Below, one piece after another: positions 23,620 through 36,400 of a stretch of 64,000 nucleotides of DNA. Each line of letters starts with the position of its first letter. The stretch's first letter is position 1. Below the pieces are notes generated by a model. The model saw only the letters and a program-made list of their open reading frames with translations. It did not search any database and was not told where the DNA came from. Position numbers and translations under genes: made by a program. Source of the stretch: Lycium barbarum. Its lineage: Eukaryota > Streptophyta > Magnoliopsida > Solanales > Solanaceae. The stretch spans positions 111,710,480 to 111,774,479 of the forward strand of contig NC_083345.1 of NCBI RefSeq assembly GCF_019175385.1, written 5' to 3'.

Positions 23620-23849
23620 TACTCCCTCCGTCCTAGTTTAAGTGTCTTAGTTTGACTGGGCACGGGATTTAAGAAATAAAGGGACACTTTTGAATCTTGT
23701 GATTTTAAATAAAAGATATGTGTAATCTTTTAAATCTTGTGATCTTAAACATGCCTTGAGATTGGAAAACTTACTAAATATAAAAACGGACACTATTTTT
23801 GAGACAGATCAAAAAAATTTAAGACACTTAAATTGAGACGGAGGGAGTA
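23620..23849. mobile_element. Stowaway MITE
   Basis: The ends TACTCCCTCCGTCC...and GGACGGAGGGAGTA-type are inverted: ACTCCCTCCGTCCTAGTTTA on the left, and the complement of the right end reads ACTCCCTCCGTCTCAATTTA. The TA dinucleotide on each side is the Stowaway (Tc1/mariner) target duplication. About 228 bp, non-coding. Confidence 0.88.
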
Positions 23850-23852
23850 ATA

Positions 23853-23918
23853 GCTTAGTTTTACTTCCAATAAATAAAATACCTAGCTTAGTTTTACTTC
23901 CAATAAATAAAATACCTT
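23853..23918. repeat. 33-bp tandem duplication
   Basis: The segment TAGCTTAGTTTTACTTCCAA plus AATAAAATACC-type sequence occurs twice in direct succession, right beside the Stowaway element. Confidence 0.85.
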
Positions 23919-24188
23919 TGTTTGCGCAAAAAAAAAAAAGTGTGATTTGTACAAAGAGATACTTTGGAGTAGGTATTTAAAGCTGTCTACAATATTTGAG
24001 GGAACTTCCATTTTAATAATAAAAAGAATCTTTTAAACTGAAATATCTTTAAGCTGAGCACCAAAGATGGTGAAGACACGCTGACAAGCGAAATCAAAAT
24101 CAGTGAAAATATGGCATACAAGTCATGATAGATTGATGGGTCTAACTTCATGGGTATTCAACCAAACTGCTATGTAATTGGATTACTC

Positions 24189-24389
24189 TCTTTTTTTTTT
24201 TTTAATTTCCTACTTGGTGTTCGATATCTATATTGGATTCCGATTAAATTCGGATTCACATCTGAAAGTCCCACATTGGGGGGTAAAGCGCCCCCTAACA
24301 AAGGCGATTCCATGCCTAGTGTTCGAGCCAAAGACCTCTTGTTAAGAATGAAGGAGTATTTACCACTCCAGCACAACCCTTGTTGGGGA
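24189..24389 (-). mobile_element. tRNA-derived SINE, probably SolS type
   Basis: On the minus strand it starts near CTCCCCAACAAGGGTTGTGC, has an A-box-like GGAGTGGTAAATACTCC and a B-box-like TTTGGCTCGAACAC, and ends in a poly-A tail (the T run at 24190-24203). It interrupts one unit of the surrounding array between GATTACTC and GATCACTT, which may be the TSD. A second copy of the same family is at about 56316-56490. Confidence 0.75.
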
Positions 24390-24932
24390 GATCACTTACA
24401 AATCATCTCAGAACATCATGATTTCAAAGCTACAAACAGAGAAGAGGAAGAAATATATATTTCAGAATTGTGGCATGCAAGTCATGTCAGACCGTTATGA
24501 CATCATGATATAATCAACCTCATTGTCTTGTTGGATTACTCATAATTTATGTCAGATAGTCATTATTTGAAAGTTAAAAAAAAAGGTAGATTTTAGAATT
24601 GTGGCATGTAATTCATGAGAAACCAATATGACCTCATGATATATATTTAACATAATTATGGTGTTGGATTAATCACATATTATAATGTATATCATAAAGA
24701 TTTAAAACTACAAATAAAGAAGAGGAAAAGTACATTTCAAAATGTTATAAAATTTATAATATTAGAGTGAAATAACATTAAACAACTATTTTCAAGCACC
24801 GCGAATGAAAAAATTAATTTATCTAACACCTAACTTTGAGGAACATGAATGAATTGTAAGTGTGAAAAGTTATATACGCAGTTACACCGTACCGGCTGTC
24901 TTGCCCTAACTCACACCTTTACCACTTTGGGG

Positions 24933-25632
24933 TAGGGGTAGGCGTTCGGTTCTTCGGTTCAGTTTTATCAAACTTCGGTTCGGCTATTTCGGTTTCGATT
25001 TTTTGAAGGTGGACACCGAACACAGAACTAAACTAGTTTGGTTCGGTTCTTTCGGTTGCGTTTTCGGTTCGGTTCGGTTTCGATTTTTTCAATTCGGTTT
25101 TTTTAATATGATATTAGAAGCGATTTCATTTATACTAATTCATATTCTCAAAAGCAATAAAACATAAAACTGGTAAATTCAAATCAAAATCAAACAAACA
25201 GGATTACACAAGAACAGAAAATCATAACCATGATATAGGATTACTAGATGTTATATACATACCGTAAGAATAATTAAGAAAACACATAAAGGACATACAT
25301 TAATCCTAAAAACGCATCCTAATCACCTTCCTTTGTTAAGGATATTTGATTTTCTCAATTGAAGTGGACAATTAGGGATACAAAAGCAAAGAGGGCTCGT
25401 TACAATTGATTTTTTTTTGGCTTAAACTTAATGGGCCTGAACTATTTTAATTTTTTTTTTGGGTAAAGTATTAAATTTCGGTGGGCGTTCGGTTCTTCGG
25501 TTCGGTTTTATCAAACTTCAGTTCGGCTATTTCGATTTCGATTTTTTGAAGGTGGACACTAAACACCGAACCAAACTAGTTCGGTTCGGTTCAGTCTAAT
25601 TTTTTAATTTTCGATATTTATGCTCAGCCCTA
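24933..25632. mobile_element. Non-autonomous hAT element
   Basis: Starts TAGGGGTAGGCGTTCGG and ends ATGCTCAGCCCTA. The 8-bp flanks CTTTGGGG (24925-24932) and CTTTGAGG (25633-25640) match at seven positions, the length expected for hAT. Two direct copies of about 110 bp (24951-25060 and 25482-25590), rich in TTCGGTTCGG, lie near the ends. No transposase. Confidence 0.72.
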
Positions 25633-26458
25633 CTTTGAGGAAGTTGTAGCCTGTAGGTGGACTGTCCTATTCTAGGTAAAAGTTGTTCGCTCTCTTTCTA
25701 TATTTTGAAGATTTGGTTGTTATGATTGAAGTACAATTGACAATGCAAAAGCAAGTGAGCTTATAATTGGGTTATTTGCACAAAAGGGGTATTTTGGGAA
25801 CGGTACTTAAATTTTATTCCTCGTATTTTATATTTGTGTATGATTGACCGTTTCAAGTTTGATAAGATAATTCTAGCTTAAAGTATGCTTAAGCTAAGCG
25901 ATAGAGATGGTAAAGAGACACCGGGAAGTGGAAGAAATATGTAAACTATTGGATGCAAGTCGTGACAGACTGGTTTGATCGTTCATGCTATATCCAATCT
26001 AGCTGTCCGGTCGGATTACTCACAAATCATGTCGGATACTCACGATTCCAAAGCTACAAACAAAGAAGAGGAAGACGTACATTTCATAATTTTGGCATGC
26101 AAGTCATGATAGACCAGTGTGGCTTCATGCTATCTTCAACCTACCTGTCCTATTAGATTACTCATAAATTATGTTGGTTCGTCATTATTTCAAAATTACA
26201 AACAAATAAGAAGAAAAAAGTTACACTTCTAAACGATGGCAGGCAACTCATGTTAGACTAATATGACTTTATGTTATATTCAACCTAGTTATCATGTTAG
26301 ATTACTCAAAAATCATGTCGTATCACTATGACTTCAAAGCTACGAACAAAGAACATATAAATGTATTTCAGAATGTTAATGTAAGGCCTAGTAATGGTCT
26401 TTTACTACTTGTCGCTCACTTGAGGGTAACAGAGTGCATGTTAAAGGTAATATAATAC

Positions 26459-27490
26459 GGATCTCGCTCACTTTCAGTAGGTGATCTCTCCAGTTACTCC
26501 ATTGCAATTCTAAATGATTTACACGTGTCCCCTTGATTATTTAGTGACGCAGATTAATTAAGTTAAACCAAGTACCATTAACTATAGTTACCACATTTCT
26601 CTCCCCCCTCTCGGTTCCCTGTTTCCTTCCATTGCCACAGCAGGAAAAAACCCTTCCCTTGCTTCCAAATTTCTCTAGAAAACAGAGCAAGTAAATGCAA
26701 ACTTCTAATTGTGTAGACCAAACAAGTGGAAAACTACAATTTCATAACTCTGAAATTTCTATCAAGAATATGAAGAAATAGGGAGAATCTCAAAAGAGAA
26801 GGAGAGAGTATTCTCGATTGAAGATGACAATTATAAATACAAAACAAGAAACAAAGAAAAACCCAAGAAAAAGTAGCTGATCTCATAAGAAAAGCACAAA
26901 GTTTGCAACCCTTTGTTTTCCCTTTTCCCGATTTGCATGCCGTCTCTAAGTCTTTATTTTCAAGGAATCCCCACATTGCAAAATGTTTTCTGTCCTGAAG
27001 GAAACAGCAACCCTTGTCCATCTCCATTGTTGTTAAAACCAAACTTTCAAGTAATCGAATGCTGTCTCATTTTCTTGGATTCTTGAATTTCCCTCCCTCC
27101 CCCCCCCCCCCCCCCCAACCCACCAATGTGCATCCTTTTGATTTTGTTCTCTTCTTATCAAGAGACTTGGGAATTGGGATGAAGTTTTTTTTTTCTTTTT
27201 TTATCGTGGTGTGAAGATAGAGGTAATGAAATTAAAGTAGTGATTTTGTGCTAGTAATCTGCATCTTCTTGTTCAACGTAATTGGATCTAGAGATTGGAT
27301 AGATATAAGTGCTTGCAGTCCACAAGGATTGAAGAAGGCGGGAAGTGAGAAAGCAATGGTGACCATAGTTTATACCAATTAGTTAACTTAATTAATCTGG
27401 GCCATCAAATATTCAAGGGGACACGTGTAACTCATTTAAAATGGTAATGGAGAAATTGGAGAGATCACCTACTGGAGGCGAGCCAGATCC
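26459..27490. mobile_element. Mutator-like element (MULE) with perfect 9-bp TSD
   Basis: Inverted ends of about 150 bp: the left begins GGATCTCGCTCAC and contains AGTAGGTGATCTCTCCA and TTACACGTGTCCCCTTGA; the right has the complements. The 9-bp TSD ATATAATAC is perfect (26450-26458, 27491-27499). The interior has a minus-strand ORF of 102 codons (26734-27042) and a C-run at 27101-27116. No transposase is present. The ORF could be a captured host fragment (Pack-MULE) but I do not recognise it. Confidence 0.88.
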
Positions 27491-27496
27491 ATATAA

Positions 27497-27717
27497 TACT
27501 TCCTCCGTTTTAATTTATGTGAACCCATTTGACTGAGCACGATATTTAAGAAAGAGTGAAGACTTTTGAAATTTGTGGTTCAAAATAAGTCTTGAATATT
27601 TGTGTGGTTGTAAATCATTTCATAAAGTGAATTTGTTTCCAAATTAGGAAAGAAGTCATTCATTTGGGCACTGACTAAGAAGGAAATAGGTTCACATAAA
27701 TTGAAATAGAGGAAATA
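27497..27717. mobile_element. Stowaway-like MITE
   Basis: Left end TACTTCCTCCGTTTTAATTT, right end complement TATTTCCTCTATTTCAATTT; GTGAACC and GGTTCAC continue the inverted pairing. TA on both sides. The left TA lies inside the 9-bp duplication of the adjoining MULE. Confidence 0.82.
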
Positions 27718-29463
27718 CGATACAGGACTTAGCTATTTACAGTAGCTACTTAGACTATTACATAAATGGCTAAATGAGTCTTAATTGTTAATTGCAAAAC
27801 TAGCCTTCACCTTTTTTTTTTAATCTCCTATAACACTGATTTGCTTTGATATCATCTCGTAAAGGTTTCACATTATGAGTGCCATGTATCAAACATATAA
27901 TTCAAAATTCTTTTTAACATATAATTCAAAATTCTTTTTAACACAATTAATTAACAATGAAGAGTGAAGGTTCAAATTAATTTCATATTCCATGTATTTT
28001 AGCTATTAAATACTTCACTTCTATTCAAAAAAATAAAATAAAAAATGTTGGTAGTGTGACATTTTAGCTTTCAAGCTCTTCACTTGTATTTCAAAATGTT
28101 TCATTATGATCTTTGACAGCTGCGCAAATAACTTTTTTGACCATTGGATTATCGGCGCGGCATCTAGCTTTCAGGTCAAGATTTCACACGGTGACGCTCC
28201 AAACACTCGGAATCTTCCTTATTCTGTCAAAGCCTCAACAAAAGTCAAAAATGGAAAATCCTAAAAAAGGAAAGGGAGAATATAGATTCAAGTGCTGGTC
28301 AACAGATAAAATATAATTAAGAAATTTTCTTTCTGTAATACACATATCAGCCTTTGAATGGGTTCATATAGTTACTCGCTTCACACGAATAATTAGACTA
28401 GCAAAACAATTTCTTAAAACTAATTCAACCACCATGAAATGTATCTACTTTATTTAATTGTTAAAAGATGGTTGCAAGTGAGGTTGTTCCCATTTATTCA
28501 CTTGAGACACGAATGAGGACATTGCTCCTATATCATATACCTTTAAAGTCGGAATCAGAATTTAAACTTGTTATCGAACTCTTAGCTTGTTTTAATTACT
28601 GGTTTCGTAATTAAATATTTTTATATATTTATTGAATTTTCTAACACAAACATGAAATTTAAACAAAAGTTATTTATTAGGTTCGTCGGAAGCTATACCT
28701 ATAATACTGTAGCACAAGCTCTGCCCCCTATATACATCTATATGAATTTCTCTAATCATTTTCCGACAGAAAAACTTCAGATAAAACCAATTGATTCAAG
28801 GTATGTCCGCCACTGATTACAAATATATTGAAGTTTAAGTTCGAGTTTGTGATGAGTTTATCCTTTTCTTCTTTTACTCGCCCATTTCAACAAAAGACTC
28901 GCAACAGACTTACATAACTTTTGGTTCGATAGCTAAATCATAATTTTTTACCTTCGAAGAAAATGTTGATTACTAGAGAACCTTCTTTATATAGGTTAGT
29001 TTTAATTTTATGCTCAATTACAAGGACAAATTTTCACAAAGCACCAGCGGAAACATTTTGAACACATCTCTTCGCGTGAAAGGTAACTAAAACATGACTA
29101 GAAAAGGAGCTCTTAGCTAGTTTTAGTGTTTGGCTCTTTGTTGAATATTTTGTAAATCCCAATATGCAACTTGGAAGATATATCTTTATTGAATATTTTG
29201 TTAAAGTACTATGAATGCAAAATTTTAGGATAGAAATAGTACTGCTTGATTGTTAATTCTGTAAGTCCATGAAAATAAAGTCAACATTGTTCGTTTAGTA
29301 GACTGTAAAGGCTATGCTTTCCATTCCAAAAAGAATGAAAACTTGAAGTACGACATCAAGATATTCAAATTTGGACATGAATTCACATTGAGTCAAGTTT
29401 TTGAAGAAAAAAATTATATATTTGAAAAAATTGTCAAAAGTAAAATAAATTATAATATATCAT
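27718..29463. other. Intergenic DNA without recognisable genes
   Basis: AT-rich. At 27891-27940 a short segment (AACATATAATTCAAAATTCT) is duplicated in tandem. The ORF at 28113-28316 has no recognisable product. I see no RNA gene or intact element. Confidence 0.5.
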
Positions 29464-29705
29464 TACTCCCTCTGTCCCAATTTAAATGTCTTAGTTTAAC
29501 TAGACATGTAGTTTAAAAAATAAAGAGAGACTTTTGAATTTTGTAGTCTTAAATTAAAGATGTATATAATGTACCAAAATGTCATTTGAATCTTGTGGTC
29601 ATAAACTTGTTATTTAGGATGTTTGAATTGTCAACTTATTAAATATAGAGAGATGCACTCTTTTTAAAATAGATAAAAAAAAAAAGTAAGACACTTAAAG
29701 TATAG
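29464..29705. mobile_element. Stowaway MITE, degraded right end
   Basis: Begins TACTCCCTCTGTCCCAATTT; TAAGACACTTAAAG near 29684 is the inverted partner of the left subterminal sequence, but the final GGGAGTA is lost. The internal sequence resembles the element at 23620. Confidence 0.72.
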
Positions 29706-31332
29706 TAGTTCAATTCATTAATATTGTTTGTTTTAGATCTACGCTCACATAACTTTATATTTTGATTCCTTAGCTTAAATACTTGGGCTTATGCCTCATT
29801 TATTTGCACTTAATAGAGGTTTGAATCTGAAGGTCATTAAGTGCATTTACTTACATTAAGATCTAAACACTTACTTAGTCCGAATAGGTCTTAATCATTA
29901 AAATCTTAAGCAAAGTCTTAATATCATTAAGAAGTACTTTTATACGAATAATTTTTACCGCCACTTTATCCAGCTCCCCCTCCCCTCCCCCCCGGTAGAA
30001 AATATAAATTTATAATCATAAAATAATCAAATGTGATTTTTTTTTTTTTAAAAAGAGAGATGGAGATTGGTGGCTGATAGCTAGCCGGTGAATGCTATTG
30101 AGGAAAAGCAAGACCGTCTACAAGATTGGGGACTTAAATCCATATTTCAGAAAGAGATCCTAATTTTTTTTTTTATTCAAAGGGAAAGATTAGTGCCCCA
30201 AGGCCATTGTCTGAATTGGCGTTGAGCCGGCCTAGAGGAAAAGAACCTATAATTTTAAATGAAACTCAGATCTATAGCAAAAAGGAAAGAATCAAAATCT
30301 AATGAAAACCCAAAAAAAAAAAAAAAAAAAAAAAAGAGAGAGAGAGAGAGGAAAGTGGGGTTTAGGGGGACGACGGCCCGGAATAGCAGAGAGTCCTGGG
30401 AAGAAAGGGGGTAGTTGGGGTGGAGTAGGTGGAGGTGGGGGTTTAGAAAACATGTATTTTTCTGTTTGCTGAAAAATGATTTTTTTCTTTTCTTTTTTTG
30501 TATAATTTATTTTTACATTATTATTTTGCACTCAAATGTCATGTCATCTTTTAATTAGTCATCATGTCACGTTACTCGCGAGTGCATTACACACACTTTG
30601 TAATTTTAGCTAATAATAAAAAAGGTGTTAAATTGGAACAAATTCAATATAGTCGGGCGCTCAATATAGGTATCAGGCTTAGTTGAAGTGTCTTGAGAAA
30701 AAGATATTGTCAACTTTGAGAATTTGTCGATGGGTTTAGCCTAATTAGTAAAGTATGTTTGTTTTAAAGCCATGTATTCTTAATTCAAAACGAATGATAT
30801 CACTATTGCTTGGGACAATCAAATGTGGTAGCAGAGACACTTTGCATGCAACTTTAAGCAATAGTGCACAAACCTTCGTGAATGAATACAAAAGGTGTAT
30901 GGAACACTTTAAACACATTTTACGCCGATAAAACATGAGAGATGTAAAAACATTTGCCGAAGTGAACATCAAACTCGAATGACGAATTTTAAGACTCGTA
31001 GGGAAGTAGACATACATTGAATGAAAATTTGGTAGGGAACAAATCCAGCAACTTAACCTACCCAGAAAATGATGTTTTTAGCAGAAAACGCCACGCGATG
31101 TCTCATTAAAAAACGAAAAGATATGTAATCTGGAACTACATGTACAGAGTCAAATATTTCATTGAGACTTAATTAATACGTGTGACACGACCAAAGAAAC
31201 TTACCTACCCTGCCTACGTAGTAGTACGGAAAGTCATCAAAATGTCACGTCATGCCCACCTAAATGACTTTAAACTACCCAAGTAAATTAAGTTAATGTT
31301 GTTTTAGCTAAAGAAGAAATGTTTTACATTAA
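29706..31332. other. Intergenic DNA with simple repeats
   Basis: No convincing gene. It contains (A)n(GA)n at 30312-30350 and polypyrimidine runs. The ORFs at 30292-30531 and 30745-31017 on the minus strand show no recognisable domain; the first is driven by the simple repeat. Confidence 0.5.
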
Positions 31333-31594
31333 GAGCCCGTTTGGATTGGCTTATAAGTTGGCTTATAAGCTGTTTTCAGCTTTTTTGAGTGTTTGGCTGG
31401 CCAGCTTAAAGTCATTTTATGCTTAAAATAAGCTCAAAAAATAATTGAACCCATTTGACTTAGTTTATCTAAAGCAGCTTATAAGCTGAAAACAGCTTAT
31501 AAGCCAAAAAAAATAAGTTGGACTACCCCAACTTATTTTTTTCAGCTTATAAGCTGCAAACAGCTTTAAGCTGTAAGCCAATCCAAACGGGCTC
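31333..31594. mobile_element. Tourist-type (PIF/Harbinger) MITE
   Basis: GAGCCCGTTTGGATTGGC at the left is the exact complement of the right end, and the pairing extends into CTTATAAGCTG repeats. A TAA duplication flanks it (31330-31332, 31595-31597), the 3-bp TWA type of Harbinger elements. 262 bp, non-coding. Confidence 0.88.
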
Positions 31595-31597
31595 TAA

Positions 31598-31710
31598 ATG
31601 AAAAATGGTTATAGCGTTATAATTTTCTAAGATTTCTTATCATTCTAAATTAAAATGAAAAATGGTTATAGCGTCATAATTTTCTAAGATTACTTCTCAT
31701 TCTAAATTAA
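31598..31710. repeat. 57-bp tandem duplication beside the Tourist MITE
   Basis: AATGAAAAATGGTTATAGCG and the following sequence to CTAAATTAA occur twice in succession with a few differences. Confidence 0.85.
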
Positions 31711-32003
31711 TATAGTACTATTGAATGGAACCTTGACTCTGTTTTATCCCGTTCACTTGTACTAAATCTTACGGAGACTGCTAATATGCAACATGATTCG
31801 GACCTATCATAGAAAAGATTCTCTTTAACTAAACATGTGGTTACACTTTACAACGTTGGTGTACTGGATTTAAATCATAAAAAGATGGAGTTAAGATAAG
31901 TGATTTTAAACCATAAGTGTAAATAATTTTTAACCATCGAGTCATCTTTACTTGTTGTAACAGGTAACATATATTATTTTCAAGATATTAAATTCTACAT
32001 TCT

Positions 32004-32592
32004 AAGGAGCCGTTTGGACATGATTTCAAACCATGAGATGAAATCATATTTTGACATGCAATTTGAATTTCTTAAGTTGTATTTTTTCTTATAGACATAA
32101 AAACTCTACAAGTTGTGAAAACTATTAAAAATTTCCCAATTCTTATACAATCTTACCAAATGAGCAAGTCATAGTTCAAAACAAAATTAATAAGCTACTA
32201 GAAGACCTTTCTAAAAAAGACAACATCAATTAATCAAACTTTAGTTCAATAAAAAGGAAAATTTAACATGAATAGTAATGTAACTACTCTTTAATATAAT
32301 CCTCTCACATGGTATAAACATAAATAACGGTTGGTAGAAGTTTATGAAGTTGGTAAATGGTTAGTGGGAGTAATTGTTAAAAATATTTACCAACTTATGG
32401 GTCTTTATTTACAAAATATAAACTTATGAGTCAAGTTTTACATTTAAAAATTTTGAAATCATGATGTGAAATCCCAAATCATGCCTTTTTGGAAGATTTG
32501 GGATTTCATATCATGAGATGAAACTGTGTGTCCAACGCTAATTTCATCTCATGACTTGAAATCATGACCTGAAATCGCATGTTCAAACTCCT
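32004..32592. mobile_element. Inverted-repeat element, class uncertain (hAT-like MITE)
   Basis: The left end contains AGGAGCCGTTTGGACATG and CATGAGATGAAATCAT; the right end contains the complements ATTTCATCTCATGACTTG and CATGTTCAAACTCCT. The arms are about 60 bp. I found no clear TSD. Confidence 0.55.
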
Positions 32593-32689
32593 ACTAAGAA
32601 GGCTCATGTAGATATCTCTTGAATGACATGATGATTTAAAAAAAAAAAAAAAACAATTACACTACCTGTGTATAGCTATAGACTTTGTA

Positions 32690-32999
32690 GGTGTTTAGCC
32701 ATGAAAACCAAATATTTTCACTTTATTTGGAATTTTTGGTGTTGGAGTTGAAGATAGAGTTGTGTTTGGTTGGTTGTAGTTTTGCAAAGAATATTTGGTT
32801 GTTTGAATGTATTGAAAGTGAAAAAACTGAAGAAGAAAAAAAAGTAAAAACAAGGTTTTAGTTGTTTTTCAAATTCCAAATACAACTTCAAGTTGTATTT
32901 GAATTTTTCATGGCCAAACGCTGATTTTCAAATAAACTGAAATAATTTTCCGAAAAAAAGTAAAAAAAAAAATTATGGCCAAACGGGCTTTTTTTTTTT
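32690..32999. mobile_element. Probable MITE with GGCCAAACG ends
   Basis: GTAGGTGTTTAGCCATGAAA on the left pairs with a right end containing ATGGCCAAACGGGC on the other strand; a further ATGGCCAAACG is internal (32911). The right end borders a T-run of about 20. Boundaries are approximate. Confidence 0.5.
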
Positions 33000-33472
33000 T
33001 TTTTTTAAATTTATAAGTTAGTCTCTCAGGCCCATATAGTTCATGGATTAATTATACAAAAATTACAGTGCTGGAATTACTTAAACAGTGATGAATATTA
33101 TGTGACGAATAATAATACAAAAATATTTATGTGGGGATTGCCCACTTTAGGTTTTTTTTTTTTTTTGTCTATGGTTACTCGAGAAGATTTGTGAAAAAGG
33201 CCACTTGTAAGTTTTAATTTGCACTGGGGCCACTGATTTTATTTTTCGATTTTAGGGTTTAGAAAAATAGGAATGTAGTACTTTTTATAATTTTAGAAAG
33301 TTGGGGGATTTTAAAACATACACTTTAGTCCCACTCACTTCTAATAAAATACACAAAAACCCTTTCTCGCTCATCTGTCACTTTCTCTTCTTTATTTTTC
33401 TTTCTAGCTTGGAACTCTCAAACTGCCATCTCTCCCCCAAGCTCCAACACGCCTTGATCGTCGGAAACAGGT

Positions 33473-36400
33473 AAGTCCTTTAACTCTGCAACTCCGTTGG
33501 AGCATTTTGAGCTCCATATTGCCCTGAATTTTTTTATTTTTTTCGATCTTGATAAAAAACTGGGTTCATAAAGATTTGGTTTTTTTCAAAACCTTTGTTG
33601 CTTTGCCTGTTTTTTCATCGAAATGTGTGTTATTTATGCTTATTTTGCTTGTTTCGATCTTTGTTTTTCTGTTTTGCTTTTTGAAATTATATATGGTCTA
33701 TTAATAGACTTTTGTTCGATTATTGTTATATCGTGGTTGATCAACGTCTCTATTGTTTGTATATAGATTGTATAAATGCCTAGGTGTAGAGGCAGAGCAG
33801 GAAAAATACTCCCATGTTCTTGTGTTATGGTTCAAACTCGTTCTAATGCGAATGGTAAGGATAAAAATAGAAGAGGTGAAGAACTTAGCCGAGATAGAAA
33901 AAGAAAAAGGAGTGCAGAAGCTGAGAGTGTGTCCCACTCATACCCCGCTGATAAGTGTAGTGTTGATGGAAATAAAGCTGATAGTAGAGTTGAGAGTGTA
34001 TTTGGGGATGGTTCAAAACACTCTAGTGTTGCTGAAGATGTTGATCCTTTGTCCTTGCCATATTCTGCAAAGATAATTAACGTTGAAAAGTACGGGCTTG
34101 ATTAATTGGCTGGATGATTATTAAACTTTTGCAGCAAAAGTTTCTGTTAGGAGCAGGCTGTCGTTGTTAGTTGAATTTAGCAATGTGTTAGGAGATCAAA
34201 AACTACGGAAAATGTGGAAGCGTTCCTGTTTTGGTCACTTTAGAAAGCTATCGAAATTCTTCATCAATTTCAATGGACGGATGATCCACTACATGCTTCT
34301 TCGTCATGTGATCTAGAAAAAGAAGCGTGAAATGTAGTTCCTAGTGAACAACAAGCCTGCGTGTTTTGTCTTGAAGGAGTTTGCGTTGATCATTGGTTTA
34401 AATTGTGTGTCCTATCCCTCTCAATCTAGAGAGGACAGGGCAATTAAGAAAGGGGCAGAATTCTACGCAAAGGTTACTCGATAGAAGAAGATTACATCAG
34501 TCAAGCTATTGTCAGTGATAAGAGGGGCTAGATTAAATAAAGAAGAAAAGCTGAAATGTTGTCTTGTGTGGTTTCTCTATACAATTTTAATGGCCAAAGA
34601 TATGTCCAGGGGAATGGACGCTGATTGGTTTAAAATGGCTGACGATTTGGAATTCTTCCAGAGCTATCCTTGGGGAAAGGAACCCTTTGAACTCACTTTG
34701 GAATACTTGATGGACAAGGTAGACATTCCCAGGCACCACCAAACCCACCTTGATAAGAAGACGCCAATATATGCTCTCTACGGCTTCCCCTAGGCATTCA
34801 TGGTACATGTTATAAACCACTGGTGTAGTAGATTATAGACTGTGTGTTATTTATTTTTACACTCAGCGATTATTTGTGTTATTATAGGTCTGCACTTATG
34901 AAGCTTTCCATACACTTGGACTGCATGTTGGCTAATTAGATAAGGTTCCTCTGCCTATTCCTAGGATTCTTAGGTGGTACACCACAAAAATGGAGTGATT
35001 TACTGAAGGTGATCCTTTTAGTATTGGAGGGGGAAATACACAGGTATAAATTTGGAGTCTTGATAAGTCGTGGATTTTAGGGCTTTTTACATCCACTACT
35101 TATACTTTTTGAGTAGTCTTTTCAAGTGGTTGTTCGTGTTTGCGTGTGTTTTTAGGTTTTGTGAGTCGAGGACAAAAGAAGGATAAAATGGAACAAAAAA
35201 AGGGCAAAAGAGCATAAAGTTGCAGCAAATATGTGGCACCGCAAATTGGACTTGCAGCCGCATCTTTTGCCCAGAAAAATGGCAATCACTGAGAAACGAT
35301 CACCAAGTTGCGATGAGAATGCAACACCGCAACTTCAGAGTTGTGGTTGCATGTTGGAAGCTCGAACACCCAGTGAGCCAAGCTACATGCCTGAAGTTGC
35401 GAAGCATATGCAGCACCGCAAACTCAAGTTGCGGCCGCATCTTCAAAAGAGTTATGAAGACTTGCTGAGCATTCTGCGGTCGCAAACTCCAGTTGCGACC
35501 GCAAACTTGGATCGCATCTGCTATATTTATCCAAAATTTGACTTTTTGTCCTCCCTCTATAAATATTTGTACCTAGTTCTATGTGCAGATTATTGAATAT
35601 TCCTTACTTTTCCTTTCTTATTGTCTTTTAGCTTTAAAGAGGAGCATTGAATACTATTGTTGGGGAAGCTTTTAGAGAATATTCTTCACCTTTTTTCATC
35701 TTCTTATTAAACATTATTGTAATCTTCCATGAATATTCTCTTTGCTTCCACTCTTTATTTATTGAATATAAGTAGCTAAATCAGTTAGCTAAGGTTGTGG
35801 GACCAAATGTGTTAGTTATGTGATTGGATTTTTGCATTCAACTTCCATTTATGTGTGATGATGTTGTTCTATTTACTCTTCAATCTTTAATGTCATTTAA
35901 TGGTGTACAATATTATTTGTGCCTACTCACTTTTTCCTTTGCTTGAGAAAGAAAGGGGAAGTTAGGAAAAGAGTAAATAGCAAGGACTTGAGGCTTATAA
36001 ACCTCATCTAATAACTTGAGCTAGAGATAGGAGAGTTACTTGAGATAAAATGGGTGTGCATATTTTCCACATTTTAAGGCTTGAGAAAGCTTAGTAATGA
36101 TCTTTATCAATTTGGTTGAGAAACGTTTGATAAACTTTTGTATCCCATATTTAATTACATCTACACATATAAAGGAGTTGAATTAATACCCAGTTGCATT
36201 ACTTTCCATTGGAACCACAACCTTAGTGCCTTTAGTAATTGTTAATTAAACACTAAGCATTCTCTTACCAATGATCATGACAAATATTAAAACCAAACTC
36301 TTTGTACATTCCCGTCCCCAATAATATTGACTATTAGCCAAGCGTTACACTTAACGAGTTTATTTCTTCATTGTATTCTCTGTGGGATTCGACCCCAACC

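Larger units (their letters stand above)
24060..26390. repeat. Degenerate tandem array of about 130-150-bp units, split by insertions
   Basis: A unit with the motifs TGGCATGCAAGTCATGATAG, GGATTACTCA(C/T)AAATCATGTC and CAAAGCTACAAACAAAGAAG recurs from about 24060 to 24780 and again from about 25900 to 26380, diverged by point changes. A SINE (24189-24389) and a hAT element (24933-25632) interrupt it. The small ORF at 25953-26156 lies in the array and is not a gene. Confidence 0.7.

Noticed and set aside
24150..24500. 116-codon ORF
   Set aside because: Runs across a SINE inserted in a tandem array.
35220..35596. Overlapping ORFs
   Set aside because: Lie within the Athila-like solo LTR, in palindrome-rich GC motifs.
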